Assembly (NCBI RefSeq): GCF_900107965.1
Contig: NZ_FNVU01000005.1
Coordinates: forward strand, 434,001 to 498,000
Origin: Actinacidiphila yanglinensis
Lineage (GTDB): Bacteria; Actinomycetota; Actinomycetes; Streptomycetales; Streptomycetaceae
Direction of reading: 5' to 3'
Length of the DNA: 64,000 bases
Below the pieces are notes generated by a model. That model made no database searches and was not told where the DNA came from. It saw only the letters and a list, made by a program, of their open reading frames with translations. Positions 45,299 to 53,770 of this stretch are shown one piece after another (position 1 is the stretch's first letter; the number at the start of each line of letters is the position of its first letter). Position numbers and translations under genes: made by a program.

Positions 45299-46085
45299 CG
45301 TGTTCCGGGTCCGGCCGGGCCGTGCCGCCGGAACCCGCCCCGGGAGTGTCGGGTGCTCCGGGAGTTCCGGATGACGTGTGGAGCACCTCCCGGGCCTGGT
45401 CGGCGGCGCGGGTGATGCTCTCGCTGATGAAGTCGAGGAAGCGGGCGATGTTCTCCAGCCGGGCCGCGGCGGGGGTGCCGGTACCGAGCACGGCGACCCC
45501 CTGGCGGGCGGCCTCCACCAGCCGGTCGTTCGCCCGGGCGCTGGCGATCGTCGCCTGGTAGAAGAGCTCGTCGTCGACGGTGTAGCGGTCGCGGCGGTGC
45601 TCGTCGCGCTCCCGGCGGACGAGGCTCTGGCCCTCCAGGAAGGCGATCGCCTTGGACACGGACGCGGGGCTGACCTCGCAGCGCCGGGCCAGCTCGGACG
45701 CGGTGAGGCTGCCCGCGTCGGTGGTGAACAGGCAGGTCAGCACCCGGGCTGCCATCTTGGTCAGGCCCGAGGTCATCAGGACGGTGGTGAGCGTCTCCTC
45801 GTACTCCGCCACGGCTTCCGCGTCGCGTCCGTGCGGGTCCTGCGGAGCGCGGGCTGACGCCGGGCCGCGGGACGAGGCGGGGGAACGCCGGTGGGCGCGC
45901 TTCTCGGTGGCGCGGTGGGCCAGGTCCGCCCGGTAGGAAGTGGGGCCGCCGTTGCGCATCACCTCCCGCGTGATCGTCGAGGTCGGGCGGTCCAGGCGCC
46001 GGGCGATCTCGGCGTAGGCGAGGCCGTCGGCCAGTCCCAGCGCGATCTGCCGGCGTTCCTGCTGGGTGAGCCTGCCTCCGGGCAT
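45294..46085 (-). CDS. Regulator: IS30-type HTH fused to MarR-like winged helix
   Basis: 263 aa. Residues 1-65 (LTQQERRQIALGLADGLAYAEIARRLDRPTSTITREVMRNGG) are the HTH_38 fold found at the N-terminus of IS30 transposases, without any DDE catalytic domain. Residues ~90-215 are a winged-helix (MarR/GbsR-like) domain: SELARRCEVSPASVSKAIAFLEGQSLVRRERD. The C-terminal tail is Pro/Gly-rich. GGAGAG precedes the ATG. It is divergent from the DUF4097 gene, and the gap between them is full of CAACG half-sites, so autoregulation and control of that gene are likely. Confidence 0.82.
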   Translation of the reverse strand: MPGGRLTQQERRQIALGLADGLAYAEIARRLDRPTSTITREVMRNGGPTSYRADLAHRATEKRAHRRSPASSRGPASARAPQDPHGRDAEAVAEYEETLTTVLMTSGLTKMAARVLTCLFTTDAGSLTASELARRCEVSPASVSKAIAFLEGQSLVRRERDEHRRDRYTVDDELFYQATIASARANDRLVEAARQGVAVLGTGTPAAARLENIARFLDFISESITRAADQAREVLHTSSGTPGAPDTPGAGSGGTARPDPEHG

Positions 46086-46149
46086 CGCGCTCTCCTCGGT
46101 ACTCCCTGGTGATGGTCCCCGATCTCTCCGACCCTAGCGTTCACCTCTC

Positions 46150-46312
46150 GCCCATTGCAACGCAACGCAAGTCGCCGTTGCGTTAGTTCTCAGACGATTG
46201 CAACACTTCTACGGCTCTGAGCTGGTCAGATAGTGATGTCATGCAACGAAGCCGTTGTCCGATCATGGAAAGCAACGTAGCGTTTCACTCATCGGAAACA
46301 GCGAACGAGCAA
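46150..46312. promoter_or_regulatory. Cluster of TTGCAACG / CAACG half-sites
   Basis: CAACG or its reverse CGTTG is dense here: TTGCAACGCAACG at 46155-46167, CGTTGCG at 46176-46182, TTGCAAC at 46198-46204, CAACG-N4-CGTTG at 46244-46257, GCAACG at 46272-46277 and GCAACG at 46309-46314. This is a probable operator array for the divergent regulator. Confidence 0.68.
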
Positions 46313-46323
46313 CGGAGAGCATG

Positions 46324-46989
46324 ATGCAGAAGTTCGACACCCCCGCCCCGATCTCCACCGTGCTGGACATCCCCGCGGGTCGTATCCAGATCATCGCCGC
46401 CGAGCGCACCGACACCACCGTCGAGATCCTGCCCGCCGACTCCAGCAAGTCCCGTGACGTCAAGGCCGCCGAGCGGACCACCGTCTCCTACGCCGACGGC
46501 GTCCTGCGGATCGCCACCGACCAGCCGCAGAACCAGCTCTTCGGTCCGTCCGGTTCCGTGCAGATCACCGTCCAGCTGCCGGCCGGTTCCCGTGTCGAGG
46601 GCAAGTCCGCCGGTGCGGAGCTCCGCGGCGTCGGGCGGCTCGGTGACCTCGCCTTCGAGGGCGCCTACCGCCACACCAAGGTCGACGAGGCCGGGAGCGT
46701 CCAGCTCACCGCGGTCGACGGCGACATCGAGATCGGCCGGCTGGGCGGGCCCGCGGAGATCAGCACCGCCCGGGGCGACATCCGGATCAACGAGGCTGTG
46801 ACCGGTGCCGTCGTCCTGCGCACCCAGTCCGGTGCCATCTCGGTCACCGCGGCGGCGGGGGTCTCCGCCGCCCTGGACGCCGACACCGGTCACGGCCGGA
46901 TCAGCAACGCACTGAAGAACGACGGGACCGTCGCGCTCGACATCCGCGCGACCACCTCCCACGGGGACATCACCGCGCGCAGCCTGTGA
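46324..46989 (+). CDS. DUF4097 beta-strand repeat protein
   Basis: 221 aa (ATG 46324 is 6 nt from GGAG; the preceding ATG 46321 is also possible). No signal peptide or membrane helix. It is composed of repeating short beta-strands (VQITVQLPAGSRV, VQLTAVDGDIEI, AEISTARGDIRI, VVLRTQSGAISV, GRISNALK), the DUF4097 solenoid. Function unknown; members often sit next to regulators and exporters. Probably controlled by the divergent IS30-HTH regulator. Confidence 0.87.
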   Translation: MQKFDTPAPISTVLDIPAGRIQIIAAERTDTTVEILPADSSKSRDVKAAERTTVSYADGVLRIATDQPQNQLFGPSGSVQITVQLPAGSRVEGKSAGAELRGVGRLGDLAFEGAYRHTKVDEAGSVQLTAVDGDIEIGRLGGPAEISTARGDIRINEAVTGAVVLRTQSGAISVTAAAGVSAALDADTGHGRISNALKNDGTVALDIRATTSHGDITARSL

Positions 46990-47701
46990 CACGGCGCGAA
47001 CGCCCGTACGTCCCCGGCCGGTTCGTGCCGGCGACCGGATCGACACCGGTCGCCGGCACGGAGCCGACCCACCGCGCCCGCACTCGGCGGGCGCGCACTG
47101 TTTCCCCCCAGAAGACCCACGCCTCCGCGTCCAGCACCTGGTTGGCGGCGTACTCGCCGAGGGTCTCGTCGTCGCCCTGGGTGATGGTGTCCGGCGAGAA
47201 GGCGAAGTGCTCGGCGGCAACGGCCTGCGCCTCGGCGGCCGTTCGGGCCGACGCCGCCACCGAGACGATCACGCGGTCCGGGCCGACCCTCACCAGCCGG
47301 GTGCCGAAACGCTCCTCCCACGACCGCAGCACCACGCTCAACTCCTGCGCGTCATGGACCCAGCAGTCCACCAAGCCGCGCTGCTCGGCCAGGTCCGGCA
47401 GGTCCGCGGCGCGGTGCACACCGTCCAGCCGGCACTCCTGCCAGCCGCCGTCCTCCGCCATCTCGGCCAGGACCTCGGCCGCCTGCCGGTCGGTGCCCGG
47501 CCGGGCCCCGGCCGTCGCGGCCAGTCCGGGCCACGCGGCACCGAACGGCGCGACGACCTCCTCGAAGTCGTCGGGCTCGCCGAAGAGTTCGGCGATCCTC
47601 TCCCGGCCCGGGTAGTCCTTCCCCGCGCTCTCCTGCTTGTCCTTCGCGTCGATCTCCCAACCGCGGCGCAGGATCCGTTCTGCCGCTGCGTGCTCGCCCA
47701 T
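46970..47701 (-). CDS. DUF4253 family protein with altered C-terminus
   Basis: 243 aa. The C-terminal half matches DUF4253: VVLRSWEERFGTRLVRVGPDRVIVSVAA, AVAAEHFAFSPDTI and a YAANQVLDAEAWVFW segment. Family members usually stop soon after a WxFWWD ending; this one has FWGETVRARRVRA and about 35 more basic residues that run over the end of the convergent DUF4097 gene by 20 bp. A small frame change near 47100 or a real extension could explain this. Function unknown. Confidence 0.72.
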   Translation of the reverse strand: MGEHAAAERILRRGWEIDAKDKQESAGKDYPGRERIAELFGEPDDFEEVVAPFGAAWPGLAATAGARPGTDRQAAEVLAEMAEDGGWQECRLDGVHRAADLPDLAEQRGLVDCWVHDAQELSVVLRSWEERFGTRLVRVGPDRVIVSVAASARTAAEAQAVAAEHFAFSPDTITQGDDETLGEYAANQVLDAEAWVFWGETVRARRVRARWVGSVPATGVDPVAGTNRPGTYGRSRRVTGCAR

Positions 47702-47777
47702 GGGACGTTCCCCCCACCGTGCGGATGCGCTTGCGGCGGGAGGCTAGAACGCCCCACGGACAGTTCAGCCAGTTCGG

Positions 47778-48086
47778 CTAGCTCTCGGCGACCGTGATGG
47801 CGAAGCCGAGCGCGTCCGTGATGCGGTCCGCGGCGGCCATGACGCGTGCCGTGCCGACGACCGGGGCGACCGCGATCAGGACGTCCTGCACCTGCTCCGC
47901 GGTCACGCCGGCGTTGGCGGCCGGCTCGACATGGGCGAGATAGGACACCGCGGGCGCGTCCATGGCGACCAGCGCGGCGATGCGGGTGAGGAGGAACGTG
48001 CGCTCGTCCAGCCCGCAGCGGTCGATCGAGTCGAGCGTCATGGCGGCGAGGGTGTCGAGAACGGGGGTGTCCGACGCTGTGGTCAT
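47778..48086 (-). CDS. Carboxymuconolactone decarboxylase-family (AhpD-like) protein
   Basis: 102 aa all-helical protein with the CMD pattern: TRIAALVAMDAPAVSYLAHVEPAANAGVTAEQVQDVLIAVAPVVGTARVMAAA. The CxxC or His/Glu relay of AhpD peroxidases is missing; only one Cys (~24) is present. An antioxidant role is therefore doubtful and the true activity unknown. Divergent from the MFS gene. Confidence 0.8.
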   Translation of the reverse strand: MTTASDTPVLDTLAAMTLDSIDRCGLDERTFLLTRIAALVAMDAPAVSYLAHVEPAANAGVTAEQVQDVLIAVAPVVGTARVMAAADRITDALGFAITVAES

Positions 48087-48224
48087 GTCCGGACCACCTT
48101 TCAGCGATGCCGTGAGCCGCTACCGATGGTGCGTGAAACGGCGGCTTGTCCTTCCACGGTAACGCCGGACCGCCCCGCGGGCCGGTCCGGCAATGCGGCG
48201 AAAACGGTCGGACAGGGAGTTATC

Positions 48225-49925
48225 GTGTCGACTCCGCGCCCGGTGGCCGTGCCGGCGCCGCAACCGCCGGTCACGCGCTGCGCGCAGCGCGTCCGCGCCG
48301 AGGAGACGCACATGGGACGCTGGCGGGCGCTGGTCATCCTCGGCACGGCGCAGTTCCTGATGGTGCTGGACACCTCGGTCATGAACGTCTCGATCAGCCA
48401 GCTGGTGAAGGACTTCGACACCGAGGTCACCGCGATCCAGGCGGTCATCACCCTCTACACGCTGGTCATGGCCGCCGCCATGATCACCGGTGGGAAGCTC
48501 GGCGACCTCTTCGGCCGCCGGCGGATGTTCGCCGTCGGCCTGGTGGTGTACGGCGCCGGCTCGGCGATCACCGCCGCCGCCCCGGTCCTGTGGGTGCTCG
48601 CGGTCGGATGGTCGGTCGTCGAGGGGCTGGGTGCCGCGCTGGTGCTCCCCGCGCTGGCCGCGCTGGTGGCCGGCGCCTACCGGGGGGCCGACCGGGCGGT
48701 CGCCTACGGTGTGATCGGCGGGCTGGCCGGCGCAGGGATCGCCGTCGGCCCGCTGCTGGGCGGCTGGGTGACCACCTATCTCACCTGGCGGCTGGTGTTC
48801 GTGGGCGAGGTCGTGCTGGTGCTCGCGATGCTCGCCCTCCTCGGCTGGATCGCACCGGACCCGCCGCGCGGCTCGCGGCGCGCGCGCCTCGACGTGGTCG
48901 GCGCGCTGCTGTCCGCGGCGGGGCTGGCCGTGCTGGTGCTGGGTGTCCTGCAGAGCAGTTCCTGGGGCTGGTTGCGGCCGCGGAACCCGCCGTTCACCGT
49001 GCTCGGCTTCTCGCCGACCCTCTTCGTCATCGCGGCCGGCGGCGTCGTGCTGGGCTTCTTCGGTGCCTGGGAACGCCGGACGACGGCGCGGCACGACGAG
49101 GGTCGCGGCCCGGCGCCACTGGTGAAGTTGTCGCTCTTTCACCTCGCCCCTCTGCGCTCGGGGTTGGCGATGCTGCTCGGGCAGAACCTCATCCTGCTCG
49201 GGCTGTTCTTCACCATCCCGCTCTATCTCCAGGTCGTGCAGGGCCTGGACGCCTTCCAGACCGGGCTGCGGCTGCTGCCGGTGTCCGCCACGATGCTGGT
49301 CTCCGCGATGAGCGGGCCCGTGCTCGGGCGGTTCGCGAGCCCCCGCACGGTGGTCTGGATCGCCCTGCTCGTCCTGCTGGTCGCGATCGTCTGGCTGCTC
49401 GCCACGATCGCCCCGCACATCGACGACCTCTCCTTCGGGTTCGCCATGGCGGTGCTGGGGCTGGGCATGGGACTGCTCGCCTCGCAACTCGGCAACGTGG
49501 TCCAGTCCAGCGTGGGGGAGACGGACCGCAGCGAGGTGGGCGGGCTCCAGTACACCGCGCAGAACCTGGGGTCCTCACTCGGTACCGCGCTGATCGGCTC
49601 CCTCCTCATCGGTGCGCTGGTCACCGCGTTCACGACGCAGATCGAGAGCGATCCGCGGATCTCCGAGGCGGCCCGCAAGGAGGCGGCCGTCAGGATGGAG
49701 GCGGGCGTCAGCTTCGTCAGCGCCGACCAGGTGCGTGCGGGGGCGCAGAGCGCGGGCCTGCCACCGGCGGAGGTCGACGCCGTCGTGGACGCGTACTCCA
49801 CCGCCCAGCTCGACAGCCTCAAAGCGGCGATCCTGGCGGCCGGCGGCATCACCCTGGCGAGCTGTGCCTTCACCCGCCGCCTTCCCGCGACCCGGCCGAA
49901 CCGGAAGCGCCCCGCGGCGAGCTGA
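48225..49925 (+). CDS. MFS transporter, DHA2 (EmrB/QacA) family
   Basis: 566 aa with 14 predicted helices. LMVLDTSVMNVSI (motif D1), GGKLGDLFGRRRMF (motif A), ALVLPALAALVAGAYRG, GPLLGGW (motif C). A multidrug/H+ antiporter pattern; substrate unknown. The GTG at 48225 has AGGGAG 5 nt upstream and adds ~29 residues before the MGRWRALV start at 48312, which is the alternative. C-terminal ~70 residues beyond the last helix pair form a loop with SADQVRAGAQSAGLPPAEV. Confidence 0.9.
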   Translation: MSTPRPVAVPAPQPPVTRCAQRVRAEETHMGRWRALVILGTAQFLMVLDTSVMNVSISQLVKDFDTEVTAIQAVITLYTLVMAAAMITGGKLGDLFGRRRMFAVGLVVYGAGSAITAAAPVLWVLAVGWSVVEGLGAALVLPALAALVAGAYRGADRAVAYGVIGGLAGAGIAVGPLLGGWVTTYLTWRLVFVGEVVLVLAMLALLGWIAPDPPRGSRRARLDVVGALLSAAGLAVLVLGVLQSSSWGWLRPRNPPFTVLGFSPTLFVIAAGGVVLGFFGAWERRTTARHDEGRGPAPLVKLSLFHLAPLRSGLAMLLGQNLILLGLFFTIPLYLQVVQGLDAFQTGLRLLPVSATMLVSAMSGPVLGRFASPRTVVWIALLVLLVAIVWLLATIAPHIDDLSFGFAMAVLGLGMGLLASQLGNVVQSSVGETDRSEVGGLQYTAQNLGSSLGTALIGSLLIGALVTAFTTQIESDPRISEAARKEAAVRMEAGVSFVSADQVRAGAQSAGLPPAEVDAVVDAYSTAQLDSLKAAILAAGGITLASCAFTRRLPATRPNRKRPAAS

Positions 49926-49964
49926 CGCACCCCCGATCGGGCGCGAGGCCCGGTCGCTCGCCGT

Positions 49965-50150
49965 CGCACATCAGATATCAGAGCCGACCGGTCCGGCGTA
50001 TAGCCCGTCCTCGCCGCCCTAGCACGATGCGTGGCGGAAGGGGCTGATACGGCCAGTTATGCCCGGTGGGAGCGATGCGGCGGGATGGTGCGCGACCCCT
50101 TGACCGTCCACGACCAAGACCCTACGGTCGGCGCACATCGTATATGAGAG
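49965..50150. promoter_or_regulatory. Two copies of a putative GntR operator
   Basis: CGCACATCAGATATCAGAG (49965-49983) and CGCACATCGTATATGAGAG (50132-50150) share 15 of 19 bases, and the second has the TCGTATATGA symmetry typical of FadR/FCD-type GntR sites. The second lies 50 bp before the gntR start. Confidence 0.55.
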
Positions 50151-50199
50151 GCCGTACGGCACAGCCCCACCTGGTGCGAACCCCGGGAGCCGAGAAGAC

Positions 50200-50865
50200 G
50201 TGTCCGACACCGTCGCCCACCGCGATCCGTCCCGCCCGCGCGCGCTGCCCTCCCGAACCGAGGCAGTGCTCGCGTCGATCAAGCACGCGATCCTGACGGG
50301 GGAGTTGAAGCCGGGCCAGGCGCTGGTCGAGGCGGATCTCGCCGAGCAGTTGGAGGTGTCCAAGACCCCCGTGCGCGAGGCGCTGAAGACGCTCGCCGGC
50401 TCGGGACTGGTCATCATGAGCCCGTACAAGGGCGCCGCCGTGCGCGAGGTCGACCAGGCGCACGCGCGCTGCGTGTACGACATGCGCCTGCTGCTCGAAC
50501 CCGCGGCGGCGGCCCGCAGCGCCGCGGCCGGACGGATCGGGCGGGAGGCCGAGGAGGCGCTGGACCGGGCGGACCGCGCGGCGGACACCGCGGAACGCTC
50601 GCTGGCCAACCGGGCGTTCCACCGCGCGCTGTACTCCCGTTGCGGTAACCCCCTGCTGGTGAGATCGCTGGACGAACTGCGCGACCAGACCGCGCTGCTG
50701 TCCAGCGCGGCGTGGTCGCGGCAGCCCTCCTGGCGGATGGAGGCGGCCGAGCACCGCGCGATCCTGCGGGCCGCGGAGGACGGGGACTCCGAGCTGGTTC
50801 GCGACCTGATGCGCAGTCACATCAGTTCCTTCGCGGCCCGCAACTTCCCCGAGGACGGAGCCTGA
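50200..50865 (+). CDS. GntR-family regulator, FCD (FadR) subgroup
   Basis: 221 aa. Winged HTH at ~15-80 (IKHAILTGELKPGQALVEADLAEQLEVSKTPVREALKTLAGSGLV), FCD effector domain ~95-215 with metal-binding pattern DMRLLLEP, NRAFHRALYS, AEHRAILRA and MRSHI. Normally a repressor of sugar-acid or carboxylate catabolism. GTG start with GGGAG upstream. First gene of an eight-kb same-strand operon. Confidence 0.93.
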   Translation: MSDTVAHRDPSRPRALPSRTEAVLASIKHAILTGELKPGQALVEADLAEQLEVSKTPVREALKTLAGSGLVIMSPYKGAAVREVDQAHARCVYDMRLLLEPAAAARSAAAGRIGREAEEALDRADRAADTAERSLANRAFHRALYSRCGNPLLVRSLDELRDQTALLSSAAWSRQPSWRMEAAEHRAILRAAEDGDSELVRDLMRSHISSFAARNFPEDGA

Positions 50866-50910
50866 GGCACCAGCGGCCGTCGACGATCACGCGGCTGCCC
50901 GGACGAGACG

Positions 50911-51870
50911 GTGAGTGAGGCGTACCTGATGATCCTGGAGACGCACGACCCGGCCTCCCCCATGGAGGCATTACGCGACCGGCTGGCGACGATCATCGCG
51001 ATACCGGTCACGCCGTTCCAGGAGGACGGCAGCGTGGACTGGGACAACCACGCCGCGCTGATCCGCCGCCTGGTCGAGCACGGCGTGGACGCGATCACGC
51101 CGAACGGCAACACCGGCGAGTTCTACACGCTCACCGAGGCGGAGACGCGGCGCTCGGTGGAGTCGGCCGTCGCGGCGGCGGGCGGCGGGGCCGCCGTCAT
51201 GGCCGGCGTCGGGCTCGACGTCGAGAGCGCGGTGCTCGCGGCCCGGCACGCGCGCGGCGCCGGCGCGGACGCGGTGATGGTGCATCAGCCGGTGCACCCG
51301 TACCGCTCCGTGGAGGGGTGGATCGAGTACCACCGCAACATCGCCGACGCCGTGCCGGAACTCGGGGTCGTGCTCTACGTCCGCGACCCGCGGATCAGCG
51401 GCGAGCAGATCCGCGCCCTGGGCGAGCGCAGCCCGAACGTCATCGGCGTGAAGTACGCCGTCCCCGACCCGGTGCGCTTCGCCGGGGTCGCGCGTGACGC
51501 GGGGCTGCGCCGGTTCGTGTGGATCGCCGGGCTGGCCGAGCTGTCCGCCCCGGGCTACTGGGCCGTGGGCGCGACCGGCTTCACCTCCGGCCTGGTCAAC
51601 GTGGCGCCCGGGCTGGCCACCGCACTGCTGGAGTCGCTGCGCCGCGCGGACTACGCGCGGGCGATGACGGTGTGGGAGTCCGCCCGCACCTTCGAGGAAC
51701 TGCGCGCCGCGGACGCCTCCGCGGACAACGTCAGCGTGGTCAAGGAGGCGCTGGCCCACCTGGGCCTGTCCGGGCGGGCGGTACGCCCGCCGTCCCGCGT
51801 GCTGCCGCAGGACCTGCGCGAGCGGATCGCGGGCCTGGTCGGGCAGTGGCGGCAGGAGGGTTGGCTGTGA
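50911..51870 (+). CDS. DHDPS/KDG-aldolase family protein with a TTA codon
   Basis: 319 aa class I aldolase (DapA superfamily). Signature motifs: PVTPF, GNTGEFYTLTEAE, Schiff-base Lys in VIGVKYA, and LYVRDPRI replacing the usual YNxP. With the dehydratase next to it, it is more probably a 2-keto-3-deoxy sugar-acid aldolase or dehydratase than DapA. The GTG start is weakly supported; ATG 50932 is the alternative. Codon 21 is TTA (50971-50973), so translation may depend on bldA. Overlaps the next gene by 4 nt. Confidence 0.88.
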   Translation: MSEAYLMILETHDPASPMEALRDRLATIIAIPVTPFQEDGSVDWDNHAALIRRLVEHGVDAITPNGNTGEFYTLTEAETRRSVESAVAAAGGGAAVMAGVGLDVESAVLAARHARGAGADAVMVHQPVHPYRSVEGWIEYHRNIADAVPELGVVLYVRDPRISGEQIRALGERSPNVIGVKYAVPDPVRFAGVARDAGLRRFVWIAGLAELSAPGYWAVGATGFTSGLVNVAPGLATALLESLRRADYARAMTVWESARTFEELRAADASADNVSVVKEALAHLGLSGRAVRPPSRVLPQDLRERIAGLVGQWRQEGWL

Positions 51871-53702
51871 GGGATCCGGTGAACGGGCAGGCGGGTGGTC
51901 CGGCGAACGGCTCGGCGCACGGGCCGGTGAACGGGCAGGCGCACGACACCCCGGCCCCGCGGCTGCGCAGCGCGGCCTGGTTCGGCGAGGGCGGCGCGGC
52001 CGACGGCGGGCTGCGCACCTTCAGCCACCGCTCCCGGATGCGGCAGCTCGGCTACCTGCCCGAGGAGCACCTGGGCAAGCCGGTCATCGCGATCCTCAAC
52101 ACCTGGTCCGACATCAACCCCTGCCACATGCACCTGCGCGAGCGCGCCGAGCAGGTCAAGCGCGGGGTGTGGCAGGCCGGCGGATTCCCGCTGGAGTTCC
52201 CCGTCGCCACCTTGTCGGAGACCTTCCAGAAGCCCACCCCGATGCTCTACCGCAACCTGCTCGCCATGGAGGCGGAGGAACTGCTGCGCTCCTACCCCGT
52301 GGACGGGGCGGTGCTGATGGGCGGGTGCGACAAGACCGTTCCGGCGCTGCTCATGGGCGCCGCCAGCGCCGGCCTGCCCGCCGTGGTGGTGCCGGCGGGG
52401 CCGATGCTGCGCGGCCACCACCGCGGCCGGACGCTGGGCAGCGGCACCGACCTGTGGGCGTACTGGGACGAGTACCGGGCCGGCCGGATCGGCGGGTGCG
52501 AGATGGCGGAGCTGGAGTGCGGGCTCGCCCGCTCGCCGGGGCACTGCATGACGATGGGCACGGCCTCCACCATGACCGCGGCGGCCGAGGCGCTGGGCAT
52601 GGCCCTTCCCGGCTCCTCGTCCATCCCGGCCGTGGACTCCGCGCACCACCGGATGGCCGCCGCCGCGGGTGCCCGCGCCGTCGCGGCGGTCCGGGAGGAG
52701 CTGACGCCCGCGCGGATCATGACCCGGGACGCCTTCACGGACGCCGCCACCACGGTGCTGGCGCTGGGGGGTTCCACCAACGCGCTGATCCACCTGGTCG
52801 CGATGGCCGGGCGGGCAGGCGTGGATCTGGCCCTCGACGACTTCGACCGGATCGGGCGCCGGGTCCCCGTGCTCGCGGACGTCCGGCCGGTGGGCGCGTT
52901 CCTGATGGAGGACTTCCACTACGCCGGCGGGCTGCCCGCGCTGCTGCGCCGGCTCTCCGAGGTGCCAGGCGCGCTCCACCCGGACCGGATCACCGTCACC
53001 GGCAAGGACTTCGGCACCTACTACGAGGGCGCGGAGGCGTACGGCCCGGACGGCACCGCGTCCACGGTGATCCGCACGGCGCAGGACCCGGTGTCGCGCG
53101 AGGGCGGCGTCGCCGTGCTGCGCGGGAACCTCGCGCCGGACGGTGCGGTCATCAAGCACCTCGCCGCCGATCCGCGGCTGCTGACCCACACCGGCCCCGC
53201 GGTCGTCTTCGACTCCTACCGCGAGTTGCAGGAGCGGATCGACGACCCGGCGCTCGGCGTCACGGAGGACACCGTGCTGGTGCTGCGCGGCGCCGGACCG
53301 CTGGGCGGGCCGGGCATGCCCGAGTACGGGATGCTGCCGATCCCGGCGTACCTCCTGGAGCGCGGCGTCAAGGACCTGGTGCGGATCTCCGACGCGCGCA
53401 TGAGCGGCACCAGTTACGGCACCTGCGTGCTGCACGTGTCCCCCGAGTCGCACATCGGCGGTCCGCTGGCGCTGGTCCGCACCGGCGACCCGATCACCCT
53501 CGACGTCCCGCGGCGGCTGCTGCGCCTGGTGGTCGACGACGCCGAACTGGAGCGCCGCCGCCGGGAGTGGCGCGCCCCGCCGGCCCGCTACGAGCGCGGC
53601 TACGGCGCGCTGTACGCGGAACACATCACCCAGGCGGACGAGGGCTGCGACTTCGACTTCCTCGCCAGGCCGGGCCGCAACCCGGCACCCGACCCCAGCT
53701 GA
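51867..53702 (+). CDS. IlvD/Edd-family dehydratase (sugar-acid dehydratase)
   Basis: 611 aa iron-sulphur dehydratase. Cluster cysteines lie in NPCHMHL, MGGCDKT and GHCMTMGTASTM, and RISDARMSGTSYGT is near the end. It is longer and more like L-arabonate/D-xylonate dehydratases than IlvD; the pathway gives 2-keto-3-deoxy acids for the aldolase upstream. An N-terminal ~30-residue Gly/Asn/Pro-rich tail is repetitive (PVNGQAGGPANGSAHG). GTG overlaps the aldolase stop. Exact sugar acid unknown. Confidence 0.92.
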   Translation: MRDPVNGQAGGPANGSAHGPVNGQAHDTPAPRLRSAAWFGEGGAADGGLRTFSHRSRMRQLGYLPEEHLGKPVIAILNTWSDINPCHMHLRERAEQVKRGVWQAGGFPLEFPVATLSETFQKPTPMLYRNLLAMEAEELLRSYPVDGAVLMGGCDKTVPALLMGAASAGLPAVVVPAGPMLRGHHRGRTLGSGTDLWAYWDEYRAGRIGGCEMAELECGLARSPGHCMTMGTASTMTAAAEALGMALPGSSSIPAVDSAHHRMAAAAGARAVAAVREELTPARIMTRDAFTDAATTVLALGGSTNALIHLVAMAGRAGVDLALDDFDRIGRRVPVLADVRPVGAFLMEDFHYAGGLPALLRRLSEVPGALHPDRITVTGKDFGTYYEGAEAYGPDGTASTVIRTAQDPVSREGGVAVLRGNLAPDGAVIKHLAADPRLLTHTGPAVVFDSYRELQERIDDPALGVTEDTVLVLRGAGPLGGPGMPEYGMLPIPAYLLERGVKDLVRISDARMSGTSYGTCVLHVSPESHIGGPLALVRTGDPITLDVPRRLLRLVVDDAELERRRREWRAPPARYERGYGALYAEHITQADEGCDFDFLARPGRNPAPDPS

Positions 53703-53770
53703 CGTCCCGTCACATCCCCATCGGAGTACGGCCCACGCCCACTTCCTGCGACCGAAGGGTTCCACCGGAC

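Noticed and set aside
45290-46085. IS30 transposase or mobile element
   Set aside because: Only the HTH_38 module is present. There is no DDE domain, no inverted repeats and no target duplication, so it is a regulator.
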